Below are positions 1 to 5,258 of a stretch of DNA of 5,370 nucleotides, piece after piece. The stretch is from Methanosarcina sp. (GTDB lineage Archaea > Halobacteriota > Methanosarcinia > Methanosarcinales > Methanosarcinaceae): positions 1 through 5,370 of the forward strand of contig JADGNM010000198.1 in the NCBI GenBank assembly GCA_017883485.1, given 5' to 3'. The notes beneath the pieces were generated by a model that saw only the letters and a list, made by a program, of their open reading frames with translations, searched no databases and was not told where the DNA came from. The position numbers and the translations under genes are program-made. Numbering within the stretch: position 1 is the first letter of the stretch; every line of letters begins with the position of its first letter.

Positions 1-86
1 ACTCGGGAAATATGGTCTTCAGAAACAAACTCTTCCAAATTAAGTGGAAGTAAAAATTGCTGCTTTTGATCGTACTTTTTGAACAT
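1..86 (-). CDS. Transposase N-terminus, IS1182-like, partial
   Basis: An ATG at 86 on the minus strand opens a frame of 28 complete codons that runs off the left edge without a stop. It starts MFKKYDQKQQF and continues LLPLNLEEFVSEDHISR. The pattern of a short basic start, a Q-x-x-L-L-P-x-(D/N)-L-E-E-(F/L)-V-x-E-D-H block and then I-x-R is the N-terminal signature of transposases with the InsH-type N-terminal domain (PF05598, IS1182 and relatives), whose DDE catalytic core would lie beyond the window. No strong ribosome binding site is visible upstream of the ATG, as is common for transposases. Whether the gene is intact cannot be judged, and an IS5-group relative sharing this domain is the main alternative. 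Confidence 0.75.
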   Translation of the reverse strand, partial: MFKKYDQKQQFLLPLNLEEFVSEDHISR

Positions 87-110
87 AGGAAACACTGAAC
101 TTAAATTTCT

Positions 111-128
111 TAAAAAGTATACTTTTTA
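111..128. promoter_or_regulatory. Perfect 18-bp palindrome upstream of the transposase
   Basis: TAAAAAGTATACTTTTTA is an exact self-complementary sequence centred between 119 and 120. It lies 25 bp upstream of the transposase ATG. TATA-like sequence (ACATATATTA on the minus strand, about 131-140) lies just outside it, so the palindrome would fall close to the expected transcription start. It could be an operator or simply an AT-rich coincidence; the sequence alone does not decide. Confidence 0.35.
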
Positions 129-139
129 TGTAATATATG

Positions 140-282
140 TTTTTATAAGAGATAAATGTTGCGATTTTTAACCCAAATGTATAATCCAGAATAGTTTTGA
201 GACAGCCTGTTATCCTACCTCCTTTAATTACAATTTCCTGATGGAATACTTTCAGGCTTCACACGGTATTTTTATAAGAGAT
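140..282. repeat. 14-bp direct repeat pair (140-153 and 269-282)
   Basis: TTTTTATAAGAGAT occurs exactly twice, at 140-153 and at 269-282. The first copy is inside the inferred insertion-sequence end; the second is just upstream of the nuclease gene that starts at 309. Both contain a TTTATAA core that could act as an archaeal TATA element on the plus strand. The flanks of the two copies differ, so the identity stops at 14 bp. Confidence 0.5.
269..277 (+). promoter_or_regulatory. Candidate TATA box for the HhH/DnaQ-like nuclease gene
   Basis: TTTTTATAA lies about 35 bp before the ATG at 309. An archaeal TATA element places the transcript start roughly 25 bp downstream, near 298, which would leave the ribosome binding site (AGAGGGG, 297-303) at the very 5' end of the message. 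That is tight, so the true promoter may instead be the TATA-like sequence at 140-148, possibly donated by the neighbouring insertion sequence. Confidence 0.3.
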
Positions 283-308
283 CACTCCCATGGTCTAGAG
301 GGGAAAAG

Positions 309-1058
309 ATGCTCAATAATACATATATTCATATTCCGGGTGTAGGAAAGAGCCTTGAGCAAAAAATCTGGGCTCAAGGAATACGTACTTGGGAAGAATT
401 CCTTGAGATGGAAGACAAGATCTCAATACCTCCAGCCCGGAAAGCAAGGATCTCCGAGGAGATAAGGAAATCTTCCGCGCATCTGGCGGCAAAAGATTGC
501 TGCTTTTTTTCGCAGTGTCTTCCTTCTGCGGAACACTGGAGGGCTTATCCTCTTTTTTCGGATTCTGCGGCATTTTTTGATATCGAAACAACAGGGCTTT
601 CTCAGCGCATGGATAAAATAACTGTTGTTGGAATTTATGATGGGAGAGAAGTAAAGTCGTATATAAAAGATATAAACCTTGATGATATTGTCGAAGAGTT
701 CTCAAAATACAGGTTACTTGTATCTTTTAATGGTGCGCGTTTTGATCTTCCTTTCATAAAGTCCGAATTTCCTGAAATAGAATTCAAACAACTCCATGTA
801 GATCTTATGTATCCCTTAAGGCGAATAGGATACAATGGAGGTCTAAAGAATATTGAAAAGCTGCTTGGGATCTCCAGAAGTGAAGACACGGAAGGTCTGA
901 CCGGATTTGATGCAGTCAGGCTCTGGAAACAATATGAAAGAGGAGATGTGGAAGCTCTGGATAGACTTGTTGAATATAATAAAGAAGATATAATGAATCT
1001 GAAAACTATTATAGAGCTTACTTACCATAAAATGGTTGAAAAGGCCCAAAAGACTTAA
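309..1058 (+). CDS. DnaQ/RNase H-fold nuclease (YprB-like, RNase_H_2) with N-terminal HhH-like segment
   Basis: The 249-residue product is a predicted soluble nucleic-acid exonuclease of the DEDD superfamily. Residues 5-33 (IHIPGVGKSLEQKIWAQGI...) resemble a helix-hairpin-helix DNA-binding motif with a PGVG turn. A linker follows, then the nuclease domain from about residue 85. Exo I is DIETTGLS at 91-98 (D91, E93), Exo II is SFNGARFDLPF at 139-149 (N141, D146), a further acidic HVDLMY lies at 163-168, and Exo III is EYNKEDI at 222-228 with Y223 and D227. All four expected acidic positions are present, so the fold looks catalytically intact. The start is supported by AGAGGGG five bases upstream. 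The gene stands alone between an insertion-sequence end and a long spacer. Homologues (COG3359 type) are usually annotated only as ribonuclease H-like or exonuclease; the in vivo substrate is not known to me. Confidence 0.85.
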   Translation: MLNNTYIHIPGVGKSLEQKIWAQGIRTWEEFLEMEDKISIPPARKARISEEIRKSSAHLAAKDCCFFSQCLPSAEHWRAYPLFSDSAAFFDIETTGLSQRMDKITVVGIYDGREVKSYIKDINLDDIVEEFSKYRLLVSFNGARFDLPFIKSEFPEIEFKQLHVDLMYPLRRIGYNGGLKNIEKLLGISRSEDTEGLTGFDAVRLWKQYERGDVEALDRLVEYNKEDIMNLKTIIELTYHKMVEKAQKT

Positions 1059-1107
1059 CAAATTGATAATTCGTACCTTATACTTTACTAATAATTTATG
1101 CACCCAA

Positions 1108-1169
1108 GCAGTTAGCAGTTATCATAAACTGCATTAATATTTTAAATACTTAGACAGCATTAGCAGTTA
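1108..1169. repeat. Three direct copies of GCAGTTA plus one inverted partial copy
   Basis: GCAGTTA occurs at 1108-1114, immediately again at 1115-1121, and at 1163-1169. The last two copies share the longer string TTAGCAGTTA. An inverted AACTGC at 1127-1132 can pair with GCAGTT at 1115-1120 across a 6-nt loop. Such clustered half-sites fit a transcription-factor target upstream of the isomerase gene, but no known operator is recognised. Confidence 0.5.
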
Positions 1170-1188
1170 ATGTATTACTACATTAACT
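1165..1188. promoter_or_regulatory. Perfect 10-bp inverted repeat, possible operator or 3' hairpin
   Basis: The arms AGTTAATGTA (1165-1174) and TACATTAACT (1179-1188) are exact reverse complements separated by TTAC. The left arm overlaps the third GCAGTTA copy, so both arms carry the AGTTA half-site in opposite orientation. It lies about 37 bp upstream of the candidate isomerase TATA box, where an archaeal activator might bind. It is also about 105 bp past the upstream gene's stop, and it has no T-tract, which argues against a simple terminator. Confidence 0.4.
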
Positions 1189-1224
1189 ATTTATGTACTT
1201 ATATTACGTTAGTAAATTATGTAA

Positions 1225-1232
1225 TTATATTT
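1225..1232 (+). promoter_or_regulatory. Candidate TATA box for the glucose-6-phosphate isomerase gene
   Basis: TTATATTT, preceded by the A-rich GTAA, lies about 110 bp before the isomerase ATG. It would start a transcript near 1255 and give a leader of roughly 85 nt, a length common in Methanosarcina. The surrounding sequence is AT-rich enough that several similar strings exist, so the exact position is uncertain. Confidence 0.3.
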
Positions 1233-1340
1233 CATTGCCGTTCTTTGTGTTCGGCCTGAATGCTATGCTGTCAGCCTTTCGGCTAACTCTTGTCAGCAAT
1301 TGTATTTTTATTGATATACCTGGTAGGAAAGGGAAAATCA

Positions 1341-2081
1341 ATGGAACAGACACTGAAATTTGGGGATAAAGTCACAGTAGCAGATACTAGAAAACTCCAT
1401 GACATGGAAGATGTATTGTTTGATAAGGAATGGTTTGATGCAACAGATGAGAGAAACAAAGATCTGTATTATATGTTCAGGGATCTAGCTAAAAATGACA
1501 ATGATCTTGAAGCGATCAAAGCCAATCACCTCAGGTATGACATTACTGCAATTCCCCCTGGAATGCTTGGGTCTGAGTACACTAAAACTGTAGGTCACTA
1601 CCATCCTGAAGTTCCCGGTACAGACATTTCTTATCCTGAAATCTATCAGGTTCTTGAAGGCTCTGCTACGTATCTATTGCAAAAAGTGGAACGCGGAGAA
1701 GAGGATATTGTCCTGGATGTCGCAATCGTCGAAGCTGAAAAAGGAGATCTGGTAATCGTACCTCCTGAATACGGGCATGTGACCATAAACTCTTCCGAAA
1801 CAACCCTTGAAATGGCGAATTGGGTTTGCCGCGATTTTTCCTCTATTTATGAGCCCATAAAAAGGCTGTCTGGGGCTTCTTATTTCCTTCTTAAAGATGG
1901 CTTTGCCAAAAACCCTCTCTACAAAGATGTCCCCCCTATCCGCTATCTTAAACCTCTGGCAAATGAAAAACTGGGGCTGAACTCCGGAGAAAACATGTAT
2001 GAACTTGTACACAAAATTGAAAAGCTCAGGTTTTTGACAGCTCCACAGGATTGTATGGGATTTTTTACAGGAGTGCTCTAA
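1341..2081 (+). CDS. pgi: Cupin-type glucose-6-phosphate isomerase
   Basis: This 246-residue cytosolic enzyme interconverts glucose 6-phosphate and fructose 6-phosphate. It belongs to the metal-dependent archaeal cupin PGI family (PF06560), unrelated to the bacterial/eukaryotic PGI fold. Cupin motif 1 is GHYHP at 85-89 followed by YPEIYQVLEG at 98-107, and motif 2 is VPPEYGH at 140-146. H86, H88, E100 and H146 match the metal ligands H88, H90, E97 and H136 of the Pyrococcus furiosus enzyme. The chosen start has AGGAAAGG at 1325-1332. An in-frame ATG 51 bases upstream would add a hydrophobic stretch (AIVFLLIYLVG) not expected in this family, and is rejected. The cupin core is followed by about 100 residues, against roughly 50 in the P. 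furiosus protein. In a methanogen the enzyme serves gluconeogenesis and storage-polysaccharide metabolism. It appears monocistronic. Confidence 0.93.
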   Translation: MEQTLKFGDKVTVADTRKLHDMEDVLFDKEWFDATDERNKDLYYMFRDLAKNDNDLEAIKANHLRYDITAIPPGMLGSEYTKTVGHYHPEVPGTDISYPEIYQVLEGSATYLLQKVERGEEDIVLDVAIVEAEKGDLVIVPPEYGHVTINSSETTLEMANWVCRDFSSIYEPIKRLSGASYFLLKDGFAKNPLYKDVPPIRYLKPLANEKLGLNSGENMYELVHKIEKLRFLTAPQDCMGFFTGVL

Positions 2082-2132
2082 AAAACGAATTTCAGGATTT
2101 TTCCATTTCGGAGATATTTGGCAACCGGTCCC

Positions 2133-2144
2133 AAAGAATATATA
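2133..2144 (+). promoter_or_regulatory. Candidate BRE/TATA for the NrpRII-like gene
   Basis: AAAGAATATATA combines a purine-rich BRE-like stretch (AAAGAA) with TATATA at 2139-2144. It is about 80 bp before the ATG at 2221 and predicts a start near 2168 and a leader of about 50 nt. A second TATA-like string, TATAAATA at 2190-2197, is too close to the ATG to leave room for the GAGG ribosome binding site in a normal leader. Confidence 0.4.
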
Positions 2145-2220
2145 CAGCAACTATACACTATTTAGTAACTATAAACAATCTATAATATGTATAAATACCT
2201 TCAATTACTTGAGGATTTAA

Positions 2221-2979
2221 ATGCAAAAAGAAGGATACCGTATTCAGTTTGTATCATCCAGAATTAAGGACCTGATGTTCAGGACTACATTCGATCCAAA
2301 AAAGATGGATGGAGATATCATACTTAATCTCTCAATTATTGAGAAGAAAGACCTGGACGATGTTCTTGGAATCTTTAAGATGGTAATTTCGAGCGGGCTT
2401 TCGGTAACACCCTATGTAAAAATCATTTCCGAGGGTGAATCTATCGGAGACCTGACTATCGAAAAGGGAAAGGTAGGGATTGGGACAGTATGCAGCATAA
2501 CAATTGATGGCGTACTGCTCAAGGCAGGAATTCCTATAAATCCGAAACTCGGTGGAATTGTCCAAATCCGGAACGGGACTCCGGTGCGTTTTACTGATGT
2601 ATTGACTTATGTAAGCACGACTGTAGATCCACTTGAGGTTTTAATGTCACAGGGCATTACTTCTGTCTCGGAAATGCTCAGGACAGGGTCGGGCAAAATT
2701 CTTGCAAACCTGAGGGAAGCTCCAATGGTAGCAAGAGACGAAATCGAAAGTTGCCTTTCTGACCTTCTTGATGCAGGCTTCAGTGGTATTCTGGAAGTAG
2801 GAGAACCGAATACGCGTGTTCTGGATGTTCCTATTGAGCGGGATCATCTCGGAATAGTTGTCATCGGAGGGACGAATCCGATGGCCGTTGTACAGGAGTA
2901 TGGGGTCCCAATAGATACGAGCGCAATGTCAAAGTTAATCTCATTCAAAGAAATGAGCAGGATCGAAGATATATTTTGA
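2221..2979 (+). CDS. nrpRII: NrpR-type (DUF128) nitrogen regulator lacking an HTH domain, NrpRII-like
   Basis: The 252-residue protein is essentially one NrpR regulatory domain (DUF128, PF01995) from end to end. Recognisable blocks are [21 protein letters not shown] (83-103), [11 protein letters not shown] (106-116), a central [19 protein letters not shown] (150-168), and the repeat-like [20 protein letters not shown] (211-230). No winged-helix precedes it: the domain begins within the first ten residues, and the start is fixed by GAGG at 2211-2214. In NrpR of Methanococcus, one chain carries an HTH and two such domains and represses nitrogen-fixation and assimilation genes unless 2-oxoglutarate is high. 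In Methanosarcina mazei the work is divided: NrpRI carries the HTH, and NrpRII, without one, partners with it and contacts the basal transcription factors. This gene fits NrpRII. No target nitrogen genes are next to it. Confidence 0.85.
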   Translation: MQKEGYRIQFVSSRIKDLMFRTTFDPKKMDGDIILNLSIIEKKDLDDVLGIFKMVISSGLSVTPYVKIISEGESIGDLTIEKGKVGIGTVCSITIDGVLLKAGIPINPKLGGIVQIRNGTPVRFTDVLTYVSTTVDPLEVLMSQGITSVSEMLRTGSGKILANLREAPMVARDEIESCLSDLLDAGFSGILEVGEPNTRVLDVPIERDHLGIVVIGGTNPMAVVQEYGVPIDTSAMSKLISFKEMSRIEDIF

Positions 2980-2980
2980 A

Positions 2981-3027
2981 ATCGGGATAAAATTATACCC
3001 ACGACCTTGATAGTACTTTATCCTGAT
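2981..3027 (+). terminator. Stem-loop immediately after the NrpRII-like gene
   Basis: ATCGGGATAAA (2981-2991) pairs with TTTATCCTGAT (3017-3027), giving 11 bp with a single G-U wobble across a 25-nt loop. It begins one base after the stop codon. T-runs that archaeal RNA polymerase could use for termination come later, at 3091-3095 and 3121-3125. The structure is therefore more likely a 3'-end or stability element than an intrinsic terminator by itself. Confidence 0.4.
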
Positions 3028-3090
3028 CATACTCTCACGAATATACCCTCCTTGTCGTATCCTCATGATTAAATCCCAAAAATTTCGTTG

Positions 3091-3125
3091 TTTTTACCGG
3101 ACTTTATTACATTAGTTGGATTTTT
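3091..3125 (+). terminator. Oligo-T tracts in the convergent intergenic region
   Basis: Two TTTTT runs (3091-3095, 3121-3125) on the plus strand end the spacer between the convergent regulator and recJ genes. Archaeal termination relies mainly on such U-rich tracts. For transcripts coming the other way, the minus strand offers TTTTT at about 3078-3082. Assignment is by position and composition only. Confidence 0.35.
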
Positions 3126-3149
3126 ACAAGGGCACTTCCGGGGCCATGT

Positions 3150-4544
3150 TTATGTCGAATGTGCCTTCTTTCGTAACTGTTCTCCTATAAACTGATTCAG
3201 TCTCCTGATAAATTCTTCCTTTGTATTTTCAGGAATAGTCGCCCCTGCTGCAATATCATGCCCACCGCCTGCTCCTCCGAATTCTGCGGAGACTATCGAC
3301 ATGGCTTCTGAAAGGTTTACTCCTTTCCGGATCAAGTCCTGAGTCCCTCTGGCTGAGACTTTGACTCCACCGTCGCTTTTTGCAAATGCAATAATTGGAA
3401 GATCTCTGTTTTCAACTATTGAAGAACTCATGCCTGCAATAATTCCCACGATGGTCTCTTTTATCTCCGAACCTGCGTCAAAGTACTGGATATTTTCCAG
3501 CTTGCTAACTCCCTTTTCTTTAACATACACGAGTCCGTTAACGAGATTCTGCCTGTGTTCTGCAAGCAGTTTTCGGGCATCTTCATAAGCTTCCTCCCTA
3601 TTTCCCATGCAGACTTTAAGTCCAATTTCCGCATGGTCGTAGCGTGCAGTGGCATTAAGAAGGGTGGAAAATTCAGAAGCATCTCTCATTTCCGTACCTT
3701 CTCTTTCATTAAGAAGGGTGTAAACTTCGCCTACCAAGCGCTCGATCTTGTATGAGGGTATCCCCGATTTCAGGCAGTACTGGATAAGCCCTGAGACAAT
3801 TTTCTGTTTTTCGGCGGTTTCGAGTTCAATCCAGCGTCTTCCGAGTTCGTCATTGCGAAAGTTGAGAGAATTAAGAAATTCACTGCATGCTTTTTCGTCT
3901 CCTGTAAGTCCCGGAAGATAAGGGTCTGAAGAGTACTGAAGCAACTTATAAACCGGACGGGTTTGTTTTCCGAAGAGGGTCAGGTCTTTTTTGGACTGGA
4001 GGGTGCCTTCTTTTACCCCCTCCTCCAGAATTTCCCTGTTGATCCCGACAAGCTGCCCCATCTTCAGATGCTGCATATCCCCAACTGCTCCTACTACGGC
4101 CAGGGAGGAAAGATCTTTATTTCCTCCAAGAGCCGAAGCCAGAAGATATGTGCTTCCCGAACCACTCAATTCATACGAGCCGTTTGCCCCAAAGAGGTGG
4201 GGGTTGAGGTGAAACTCGAAATTTCCTTGAGGTTGATGGTGATCCGAGATCACGGCATGGATCTTTCGAGATTTTATCGGTTCGCACATCCCGCTACCCA
4301 GATCCGTAAAAATGACAATTTCATGACTTTCATTTGCGATAGTGTCAAGGGCTTTTTCATCAAGCTGTTTTACGAAACGTGTCGTATATTCGAGATCTAC
4401 TCTCTCAAGGGCAGTACAGATAATTCCTGCAGAAGTCAGTCCGTCAGCATCAATATGGGACACAACATGAACGGATTTGTATTTCCTGATCTCGTCTGCA
4501 CACTTGCCTGCTTCTTTCCGAAGTGCTTCCATCGTTTGAGACAT
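3150..4544 (-). CDS. recJ: DHH/DHHA1 phosphoesterase, archaeal RecJ-like exonuclease
   Basis: The 464-residue protein has the two-domain RecJ core. The DHH domain shows motif I SHIDADGLTSAG (29-40; H30, D32, D34), motif II FTDLGSG (79-85; D81), motif III ISDHHQP (99-105; D101, H102, H103) and motif IV VVGAVGDMQ (150-158; D156), all with metal-binding residues intact. The DHHA1 domain holds VSARGT (396-401) and the GGAGGGHDIAAGA substrate-binding loop (423-435). Such enzymes degrade single-stranded DNA or RNA processively; archaeal members include GAN and Cdc45-like partners of GINS in the replicative helicase. With every catalytic residue kept, this copy should be an active nuclease. The start is supported by GGAG at 4550-4553. 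It lies 51 nt downstream of a PD-(D/E)xK nuclease gene on the same strand, probably one transcript. Methanosarcina carries several RecJ paralogues; which one this is cannot be told here. Confidence 0.9.
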   Translation of the reverse strand: MSQTMEALRKEAGKCADEIRKYKSVHVVSHIDADGLTSAGIICTALERVDLEYTTRFVKQLDEKALDTIANESHEIVIFTDLGSGMCEPIKSRKIHAVISDHHQPQGNFEFHLNPHLFGANGSYELSGSGSTYLLASALGGNKDLSSLAVVGAVGDMQHLKMGQLVGINREILEEGVKEGTLQSKKDLTLFGKQTRPVYKLLQYSSDPYLPGLTGDEKACSEFLNSLNFRNDELGRRWIELETAEKQKIVSGLIQYCLKSGIPSYKIERLVGEVYTLLNEREGTEMRDASEFSTLLNATARYDHAEIGLKVCMGNREEAYEDARKLLAEHRQNLVNGLVYVKEKGVSKLENIQYFDAGSEIKETIVGIIAGMSSSIVENRDLPIIAFAKSDGGVKVSARGTQDLIRKGVNLSEAMSIVSAEFGGAGGGHDIAAGATIPENTKEEFIRRLNQFIGEQLRKKAHST

Positions 4545-4595
4545 TATTCTCTCCAGGATTCTCTACTTCTCTCAACTTAATCCTTTTTCTCAGCT

Positions 4596-5078
4596 TTATT
4601 TTCGTTCCCATTCCCCGGGATCGATTCTGTAATCTTTTCCATCCCTTTTAATTTCAGGAAAACTCCGGATTTCCTCCAATGTAAGTTTGAGATTCTTGGT
4701 AAGATATTTTTTCTCCAGCTCTTCCCAGGAAACCATATATGCTTCCCTGCCATGTCCTGCTCCCATGCGAAGTTCTACTGCAAGGAATCCTCTTCTCCCT
4801 GATTTGTTAAGGTAATCCGAAATTCTATCTATTTGATGAACTCCTTTTTTATCCACGGTAAAATGTTGAGAGAAATAAAGTGCACTTGCCCCTTTATCTA
4901 CTGAGATACTTTTGCACTCAATTCCAAGATATAAGTCAGGATTAAGAGAATCCACAAGCACATCAAGAAATTGGGGAGTAAATCTATGCTGTTTAAGCCT
5001 GTAGGAGATAGCTCTTATGTCGTTTTCTTCAATGTATGCGTTAAAAGAGTTTACAAGCATGCGTTCAAACTCAGTCAT
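4596..5078 (-). CDS. PD-(D/E)xK nuclease, Holliday-junction-resolvase-like
   Basis: The 160-residue protein shows the layout of small archaeal Hjc-type nucleases. TEFERMLVN at 2-10 supplies the N-terminal glutamate (E5, compare RFER in Hjc). A following acidic position is D39 in FLDVLVDS or D48 in NPDLYLGIE, and the ExK signature is GIECKS at 52-57 with E54 and K56. The helix after the core, VHQIDRISDYLNKSG (80-94), matches the QxxR/Q-helix region of that superfamily. The catalytic set therefore looks complete. The ribosome binding site is weak (GGGAT, about nine bases ahead of the ATG). A second ATG at codon 7 would remove E5 and is less likely. Being first in a probable two-gene unit with the RecJ-like exonuclease suggests DNA repair or recombination. 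It is diverged from canonical Hjc, so junction cleavage is an inference; a RecB-like or restriction-type nuclease role is possible. Confidence 0.7.
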   Translation of the reverse strand: MTEFERMLVNSFNAYIEENDIRAISYRLKQHRFTPQFLDVLVDSLNPDLYLGIECKSISVDKGASALYFSQHFTVDKKGVHQIDRISDYLNKSGRRGFLAVELRMGAGHGREAYMVSWEELEKKYLTKNLKLTLEEIRSFPEIKRDGKDYRIDPGEWERK

Positions 5079-5102
5079 GAAATCCCGTCTAATTTTTGCA
5101 CT

Positions 5103-5153
5103 ATTTTACGAAGTTTTTTACTTAAGCTTTTTACTTAGGCATTTTACTTAAAA
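5103..5153. repeat. Degenerate 13-bp tandem repeat, about four copies
   Basis: TTTTTACTTAAGC (5115-5127), TTTTTACTTAGGC (5128-5140) and ATTTTACTTAAAA (5141-5153) are adjacent units. A shorter, poorer copy, ATTTTACGAAGT, lies at 5103-5114. The TTTTAC core recurs four times with spacings of 12, 13 and 13 bp. On the minus strand the unit reads TAAGTAAAA and lies 25 to 75 bases ahead of the PD-(D/E)xK nuclease ATG, spanning its presumed promoter and leader. Multiple operator sites or slippage-generated repeats are both possible. Confidence 0.6.
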
Positions 5154-5157
5154 TATG
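5147..5157 (-). promoter_or_regulatory. Candidate TATA box for the nuclease-recJ unit
   Basis: On the minus strand CATATTTTAAG lies about 70-80 bp before the nuclease ATG, predicting a start near 5125 and a leader of about 45 nt. The tandem repeat would then cover the start site and early leader. The call is positional; the region is AT-rich and other TATA-like strings exist. Confidence 0.3.
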
Positions 5158-5223
5158 CTTTTTTCGTTTCAGATTGATTAAAGACCCGCTTTCCAAATTG
5201 AACTGGCTTCCCATGAAACATGA

Positions 5224-5230
5224 TATAAAA
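5224..5230 (+). promoter_or_regulatory. TATA-like sequence before the right-edge reading frame
   Basis: TATAAAA at 5224-5230, with a purine-rich GAAACA upstream as a possible BRE, stands 35 bp before the ATG at 5259. It would give a leader of only about ten bases, so the ribosome binding site at 5248-5251 would be near the 5' end. This gives modest support for transcription of the right-edge frame. Confidence 0.35.
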
Positions 5231-5258
5231 TAAGCGTTTAGAACTGAGGAGTAAAACA

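Larger units (their letters stand above)
1..208 (-). mobile_element. End of an IS1182-like insertion sequence, truncated by the window edge
   Basis: This is the 5' end of an insertion sequence whose transposase reads leftward out of the window. The inner limit is set by the transposase start at 86. The outer limit is inferred from the string TTTTGAGACAGCCT at 195-208, which read on the minus strand gives AGGCTGTCTCAAAA. From memory, this GGCTGTCTCAAAA pattern is typical of IS1182-family termini. The other end lies outside the window, so neither the terminal inverted repeat nor a target duplication can be checked, and the boundary could be off by tens of bases. The DNA between 87 and 208 is AT-rich and holds the presumed transposase promoter. 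Confidence 0.55.
1059..1340. other. 282-bp AT-rich intergenic region
   Basis: There is no coding frame worth calling between the nuclease stop and the isomerase start. The left two thirds hold the GCAGTTA repeats and inverted repeats annotated separately. A TATA-like sequence sits near 1225-1232. The right third (1233-1340) would be the isomerase leader. It has a small AGCC/GGCT hairpin (1273-1276 with 1281-1284) and a 7-bp direct repeat TGTCAGC (1269-1275 and 1291-1297). No tRNA or known riboswitch was recognised. Confidence 0.6.

Noticed and set aside
1317..1325. TACCTGGTA palindrome beside the isomerase ribosome binding site, considered as an NrpR-type operator
   Set aside because: As I recall, the Methanosarcina NrpR site is of the GGTA-N6-TACC type with outward-facing order. 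This string has the half-sites reversed and only one spacer base.
1290..1340. Upstream in-frame ATG extending the isomerase by 17 residues
   Set aside because: It adds a hydrophobic stretch foreign to cupin PGIs, has no ribosome binding site, and the internal ATG at 1341 has AGGAAAGG at proper spacing and matches the family's N-terminal length.
1674..2150. 158-codon minus-strand open frame opposite the isomerase
   Set aside because: It covers the conserved cupin coding region in antisense and gives a low-complexity product without motifs.
2189..2199. GTATAAATACC before nrpRII, considered as an autoregulatory NrpR operator
   Set aside because: The half-sites are incomplete on the left and the spacing is too short. 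It is better read as AT-rich, TATA-like sequence.
3963..4580. 205-codon plus-strand open frame opposite recJ
   Set aside because: It lies antisense within a gene with every expected catalytic motif. Its product is rich in Cys, Phe and His with no recognisable domain, so it is a shadow of the recJ codons.
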